This document shows positions 4,607 to 8,328 of a DNA stretch of 8,328 bases, piece after piece; position 1 is the first letter of the stretch, and each line of letters opens with the position of its first letter. The DNA comes from Fibrobacter sp. (GTDB lineage Bacteria; Fibrobacterota; Fibrobacteria; Fibrobacterales; Fibrobacteraceae), in the NCBI GenBank assembly GCA_017520105.1, contig JAFWRL010000310.1, positions 1 through 8,328 of the forward strand. Reading direction: 5' to 3'. Made by a program: the position numbers and the translations under genes. The notes under the pieces were generated by a model that was given only the letters and a program-made list of their open reading frames with translations, did not search any database and was not told the DNA's origin.

Positions 4607-7600
4607 ATGATTAAAGCCAGTATTTACAAACCAATCACCATGCTCATGGTCATCTTGACCGTGGTGGTGTTCGGTCTTTATACTTATTCCATGATGGTCG
4701 TCGATTTGATGCCGAAATTCGAAGTCCCGGTTGTGACCGGCACCATCATCTACCAGGGAGCAAACCCTGAAGAAATCGAAACCACGATTATCAAGCCTAT
4801 CGAAGAACAGGTGGAACTTGTTGACGGTATCGACTACGTGCAGTCCATCTGCTTGGAAAACTACGGTATCGTGGTCGCCATGTTTAACATGGGCATAAAC
4901 GTTGACGTTGCCGCAAACGACGTCCGTTCCAAAATCGAACTTGCATCCGTGAACTTCCCGGACGCCGTGCAGGCCCCGATTATTTCGAAGGTCGATATTA
5001 ACGGTGCCGCCATCATGGCCATTTCGTTTACTGGCCCGCTGAATTCTACGGAACTCCGCCAGAAAGTCGAAGACGAAATCGAACCGCTCTTCACCTCCGT
5101 TTCCGGTGTGGCAAGCGTCGATATTTTCGGTGGCACGACCCGCCAAATTTCAATTGAAGTCGATAAAGAAAAGATGAAAGACCGTGGAGTCGATATCGGC
5201 ACGATGATGGGCCTCTACGGCATGTCCAACGTGAACCTCCCCGTGGGCGAAGTCATCGGCAAACACAAGAACACCTCCGTTCGTACCGCCGGTAAATTCA
5301 GAAGTCTCGATGAAATGCGCAACATGGAAATTCCCACGGCAACTGGCGTCGTGAAACTTTCCGAAATTGCTGAAGTCAAGGACACCATCGAAACGATTAC
5401 TTCTACATCTCGCTTCAGCGGTCGCAATTCCGTCGCTCTCGATATCAAGAAGCGTTCCGACGCAAACGTGGTCGATGTATCCAAGGGCGTTCTCAAGCGC
5501 ATGGCAGAAATCAACAAGACGCTTCCCGAAGGCTTCAAGCTGACTTTGATTTACGACAAGTCCGAAGCCGTGAACGAATCCATCGATAACGTTATCCAAA
5601 ATATCATTATCGCCATCGCGCTTACCGCAGGCCTCTTGCTCCTGTTCCTCGGCAAGTTCTCGACGATGATTATCGCAGCCCTCACGATGCCTATTTCCGT
5701 GATTGGCGCATTCACGCTCATGTACTTTGCAGGATTCGGCATCAACATGATGTCCCTCATGGCACTTTCGAGTTCAGTGGGCTTGTTGGTGACAAACTCC
5801 ATCGTGGTGCTTGAAAACATCAACAACAAGCTGAACCAAGGTCTTGATCCAAAAGAAGCGGCGTATAAAGGAACCTCCGAAATCATGATCGCCATCATGG
5901 CATCGACGCTTACTAACGTCTGCGTGTTCGTACCGATTGCATTCATGAAATCCATCGTGGGTATTTTCTTCCGCACGTTCGGTATGACCATGGTGTTTGC
6001 AACGTTCGTGTCGCTTCTCGTGACATTTACGCTCACGCCGCTTATGGCAGCCTACCTGTTCAAGGGTAAAAAGAAAGACGAAAACGGAAACATTATCGAA
6101 GAAAAGCCGGGCATTATAGCAAGCGCTTTGGGAATTTTCCCGAAGATTTTGAACGGAATTCGTTTTGTTTATCTCAAATTCCTCGGTTTCTGCCTTTCTA
6201 TTCCGGGTGTTCTTTTCCAAGTTGTCGCCCTTGGCGCCGCAATTTTCTTTGTGGGACTTCTTGCCAAGAACAACTTGACCGTAGAACTTTCTCCGAGGCA
6301 AGATCAGGGCATGATGTCTATCAAGCTCGAAATGCCTGTAGGTACGAACATCGAAACGACAGACAGTGTCGCACGCATTATCGAATCCCGTGTCAAGGAC
6401 ATTCCTGAAATCGTGCATTACAGCATGAACGTGGGTGGTTCCAACGGCTTTACGACCGTAAACCAGGCCACCATGCGTGTAAGGCTCCTGAAGGACTGGG
6501 AAAAGAAGAACATGCCTAACTGGAAGGGCAGACATCGCAGCACGGACGAAATCGTCGATTCTATCCGCCCGTACTTGGCCAACATCCCTGACGCCTACAT
6601 TTCCGTAAAATCGACATCTGCTTCTGAAATGCAGAACAACTCCGCCGGTGACGTGGTGCTCGAAGTGAGCGGTCTCCATGCGGACTCCGTAATCAAGGCA
6701 TCTCAAATCGTCCTCGACCGAGTGCAGCATAAGATTGACGGTATCGTGGATATCAAGACGAGCTACGAAGCTGGTAAACCAGAAATCCGTTTGATTCCGA
6801 ACCGCGCCGCCATGGCGGACTACGGTGTTACGCTCCAGACTATCGCAAACTACAACTACATTGCGGTGAGCGGTTACGAAGCAGGCCAATATACCGAAGA
6901 CGGCGAAGAATACGACGTATATGTGCGCATGAAGGAAAAGGACAGACAGAGCCACGCCGATATCGAAGACTTGCCCATCAAGACGCCTAAAGGCTACGTG
7001 AGCGCCAGCGAGCTCTTCCACATCGAGGATGGTGCCGGTCCGACGCGAATTGACCGTAAGCGCAAGATGAGACGTGTTGACATTTCGATGAACTTGCTCC
7101 CGGGACACACGACCGGCGAAATCATGGGTAAGTTGACCGAACTGACCACAAGTATGAAGGATGAGCTGCCAGAAGGCATCAGCTTCAGTTTCGGTGCTCA
7201 GGCTGACATGCAAAAAGACATGGTGGCGGAATTCAAGGTGGCCATCATCATGGCAATTCTCCTCACCTACATTTTGCTTGTGGCCCTCCTCGAAAGCTTC
7301 GCACAACCGTTCATCATCATGACGACCATCCCGATGGGTGCTATCGGCGTTATCCTCGCCCTTATCATTACAGGCAAGGCGCTTTCGATGATTGCCCTCA
7401 TGGCTATCGTTATGTTGATTGGTGTGGTGGTGAACAACGCTATTCTATTGCTCGACGAAGCGAACCGATTGCTGCGTAGCGGAAGCATGGGCCGCCGTTC
7501 GGCAGTCTTGACCGCGGCAAAGTCCAAGTTCCAGCCAATTGTGCTTGCGACGCTTGCATCCGTAATTGCTCAGCTCCCGCTCGCATTAGCCCTCGGTGGC

Positions 7601-7771
7601 AACGTCGCCGCCATGACCCAGCCGATGGGTATCGCATCTGTGGGTGGCTTGATCGTGTCTGCAATACTTACCATGTTCCTCGTGCCGACATTCTTCTGGC
7701 TGCCGAATGCCATTACAAGCAAGGCCAAGAAAGGCGCCAAGAAACTCCAGGCTAAGTTCAGCAGGAACTAG
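4607..7771 (+). CDS. RND efflux permease (HAE1/AcrB-like) lacking the canonical proton-relay charges
   Basis: This 1054-residue inner-membrane pump is full length for the AcrB class. TM1 is at about 10-30. The first periplasmic loop (31-325) contains GANPEEIETTIIKPIEEQ (51-68). TM2-TM6 lie at about 328-485, TM7 near 530-553, the second loop at about 554-865, and TM8-TM12 follow to about 1035 with a Lys-rich tail. In AcrB, TM4 reads GLLVDDAIVVVENV; here it reads GLLVTNSIVVLENI, so D407/D408 are replaced by Thr396/Asn397. In TM10 AcrB has GLSAKNAIL; here it is GVVVNNAIL, so K940 becomes Asn943. By alignment in TM11, R971 corresponds to Lys974 and T978 to Ala981. NN in TM10 is common in non-AcrB RND pumps, but loss of the TM4 Asp is more unusual. 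GGAG at 4596-4599, seven bases before the ATG, supports the start. It is the last gene of the operon, followed by a terminator. Substrate and coupling ion are unknown. Confidence 0.95.
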   Translation: MIKASIYKPITMLMVILTVVVFGLYTYSMMVVDLMPKFEVPVVTGTIIYQGANPEEIETTIIKPIEEQVELVDGIDYVQSICLENYGIVVAMFNMGINVDVAANDVRSKIELASVNFPDAVQAPIISKVDINGAAIMAISFTGPLNSTELRQKVEDEIEPLFTSVSGVASVDIFGGTTRQISIEVDKEKMKDRGVDIGTMMGLYGMSNVNLPVGEVIGKHKNTSVRTAGKFRSLDEMRNMEIPTATGVVKLSEIAEVKDTIETITSTSRFSGRNSVALDIKKRSDANVVDVSKGVLKRMAEINKTLPEGFKLTLIYDKSEAVNESIDNVIQNIIIAIALTAGLLLLFLGKFSTMIIAALTMPISVIGAFTLMYFAGFGINMMSLMALSSSVGLLVTNSIVVLENINNKLNQGLDPKEAAYKGTSEIMIAIMASTLTNVCVFVPIAFMKSIVGIFFRTFGMTMVFATFVSLLVTFTLTPLMAAYLFKGKKKDENGNIIEEKPGIIASALGIFPKILNGIRFVYLKFLGFCLSIPGVLFQVVALGAAIFFVGLLAKNNLTVELSPRQDQGMMSIKLEMPVGTNIETTDSVARIIESRVKDIPEIVHYSMNVGGSNGFTTVNQATMRVRLLKDWEKKNMPNWKGRHRSTDEIVDSIRPYLANIPDAYISVKSTSASEMQNNSAGDVVLEVSGLHADSVIKASQIVLDRVQHKIDGIVDIKTSYEAGKPEIRLIPNRAAMADYGVTLQTIANYNYIAVSGYEAGQYTEDGEEYDVYVRMKEKDRQSHADIEDLPIKTPKGYVSASELFHIEDGAGPTRIDRKRKMRRVDISMNLLPGHTTGEIMGKLTELTTSMKDELPEGISFSFGAQADMQKDMVAEFKVAIIMAILLTYILLVALLESFAQPFIIMTTIPMGAIGVILALIITGKALSMIALMAIVMLIGVVVNNAILLLDEANRLLRSGSMGRRSAVLTAAKSKFQPIVLATLASVIAQLPLALALGGNVAAMTQPMGIASVGGLIVSAILTMFLVPTFFWLPNAITSKAKKGAKKLQAKFSRN

Positions 7772-7793
7772 TTCAATCGATTTAGAGAACTCC

Positions 7794-7824
7794 GCAAAGT
7801 CCCCCTTCTGGGGGACTTTTTTGC
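7794..7824 (+). terminator. Strong rho-independent terminator after the efflux operon
   Basis: AAAGTCCCCC (7796-7805) pairs perfectly with GGGGGACTTT (7810-7819) around a TTCT tetraloop, followed by further T's to 7822. Flanking GC (7794-7795 and 7823-7824) keeps the palindrome symmetric, so weak bidirectional function is possible. It begins 22 nt after the permease stop codon and closes the three-gene operon. Confidence 0.95.
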
Positions 7825-7841
7825 GTTTTAGTCGTTTAACA

Positions 7842-7869
7842 ATTGACTAAGGACCATTGACTAACGACT
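7842..7869. repeat. Four tandem 7-bp units (GAC-centred heptamers)
   Basis: The stretch divides into ATTGACT, AAGGACC, ATTGACT and AACGACT, each with GAC at positions 4-6. Equivalently it is a 14-bp unit repeated twice with 12 of 14 matches. AGTCGTT (7830-7836) just upstream is the reverse complement of AACGACT at 7863-7869, so a stem is also possible. Short heptameric tandem repeats of this kind are known in intergenic DNA of some bacteria, for example cyanobacteria. The function here is unknown. Confidence 0.55.
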
Positions 7870-7885
7870 GCATTGCAAACGGTTG

Positions 7886-7920
7886 TTGACAAAATTTGCA
7901 TCAAAGTGATTTCATAGAAT
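7886..7920 (+). promoter_or_regulatory. Possible promoter for the secretion ATPase gene
   Basis: A perfect -35 consensus TTGACA is at 7886-7891. The best -10 candidates are TTTCAT (7910-7915, 18-bp spacer, four of six matches) and TAGAAT (7915-7920, five of six but a 23-bp spacer). It lies after the operon terminator and just before the next gene, where a promoter is needed. The weak -10 keeps confidence low. Confidence 0.4.
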
Positions 7921-7941
7921 CCTTGTTTGTATTTTACGGGA

Positions 7942-8328
7942 ATGAATCAAAAAAACTTGTCAAAGAAATGGTGTCAGAAAAACGGAATTGCGATAATGTC
8001 GGATGCCGAATGCGCCGAGCCCCTGAAAATCGCAATACCAAACTCCAACGACGAATTCCTCCTCGAAAAAATTCGTTTCGTCACGCAACAAAGAATTATT
8101 CCAGAACAGCATTCCCCCGCCGAAATCAGGCTTATGCACAGCAGTGATGATTCCATGAACGACAAAGACCTGCTCGAAGATCTCAAGCACTTGGAAATCA
8201 CGCGAACTTCATCCTGGGAATCGGAGCCCATCATAAATCTCGTCGATAGCCTTATCGTAAAAGCGCTCCAAAAAAAAGCGACCGACATCCACCTTGAACC
8301 AATGGCTGATGCGCTCCGGGTGCGGTTC
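7942..8328 (+). CDS. GspE/PilB-family secretion or pilus assembly ATPase, N-terminal part (3'-truncated by the window)
   Basis: This frame is open to the window end and encodes 129 residues of the hexameric ATPase that powers type II secretion or type IV pilus assembly at the cytoplasmic face of the inner membrane. The diagnostic segment is ATDIHLEPMADALRVRF (113-129), matching the family's 'A-S-D-I-H-I-E-P...L-R-V-R' block at the start of the core ATPase region. It is preceded by INLVDSLIVKALQKK (98-112), also typical. Residues about 10-67 (NGIAIM...LKIAIPNSNDEF...RIIPEQHSPAEIRLM) look like a compact GspE/MshE N-terminal domain. Walker A, the Asp and His boxes and any zinc motif lie beyond the window, so GspE and PilB cannot be separated. 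An in-frame stop at 7915-7917 limits the start. ATG 7942 is chosen, though GGGA sits only 1-2 bases before it. TTG 7927 and ATG 7996 are alternatives, the latter cutting into the domain. Confidence 0.88.
   Translation, partial: MNQKNLSKKWCQKNGIAIMSDAECAEPLKIAIPNSNDEFLLEKIRFVTQQRIIPEQHSPAEIRLMHSSDDSMNDKDLLEDLKHLEITRTSSWESEPIINLVDSLIVKALQKKATDIHLEPMADALRVRF

Noticed and set aside
5774..7306. A 510-codon open frame on the minus strand opposite the RND permease gene
   Set aside because: It lies entirely within the permease gene, its translation is rich in His, Arg and Cys without recognisable motifs, and it fits the codon-bias shadow of a long, strongly conserved gene.
7896..8147. An 83-codon + strand open frame starting before the secretion ATPase
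   Set aside because: It overlaps the GspE/PilB-like coding frame, its product is Arg/Asn-rich with no family resemblance, and the other frame has clear conserved motifs.

Overview
The window reads as an ordinary chromosomal stretch of a Gram-negative (diderm) bacterium of intermediate GC content. Evidence for an outer membrane is a TolC-type channel with a signal peptide, a lipoprotein adaptor with a lipobox, and the start of a secretion/pilus ATPase. Codon choice, the dnaX-ybaB pairing and the style of the intergenic repeats remind me of Fibrobacter-like genomes. That is an impression, not a demonstrated assignment. All recognisable genes lie on the + strand.

Region 1 (1-1478) is DnaX, the clamp-loader subunit of DNA polymerase III, cut off at its 5' end by the window edge. 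The conserved ATPase frame runs into a run of eleven A's (904-914) and stops at 922. The tau-specific C-terminal domain continues in the +1 frame to 1478. The layout resembles a dnaX recoding site that makes gamma-like and tau products, with transcriptional slippage the best fit. A homopolymer sequencing error is the main alternative.

Region 2 (1479-2125) is a 225-base spacer with three different short palindromic elements, then ybaB (nucleoid-associated protein), a near-perfect 20-bp-spaced direct repeat at its stop codon, and a rho-independent terminator.

Region 3 (2126-7771) is a compact three-gene operon for a tripartite RND efflux pump: TolC-like outer-membrane channel, lipoprotein periplasmic adaptor and inner-membrane RND permease. 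The intergenic gaps are about 20 nt and the operon is bounded by terminators on both sides. The permease lacks the charged residues that form the AcrB proton relay (Asp pair in TM4, Lys in TM10), the most notable protein-level feature here.

Region 4 (7772-8328) holds a strong terminator, four tandem 7-bp units, a possible promoter, and the 5' part of a GspE/PilB-family secretion ATPase that runs off the window end.

I found no rRNA, tRNA, CRISPR array, insertion sequence or phage gene. There is no clear sign of a wholly new system. The best leads are the dnaX A-run and the charge-depleted RND pump.
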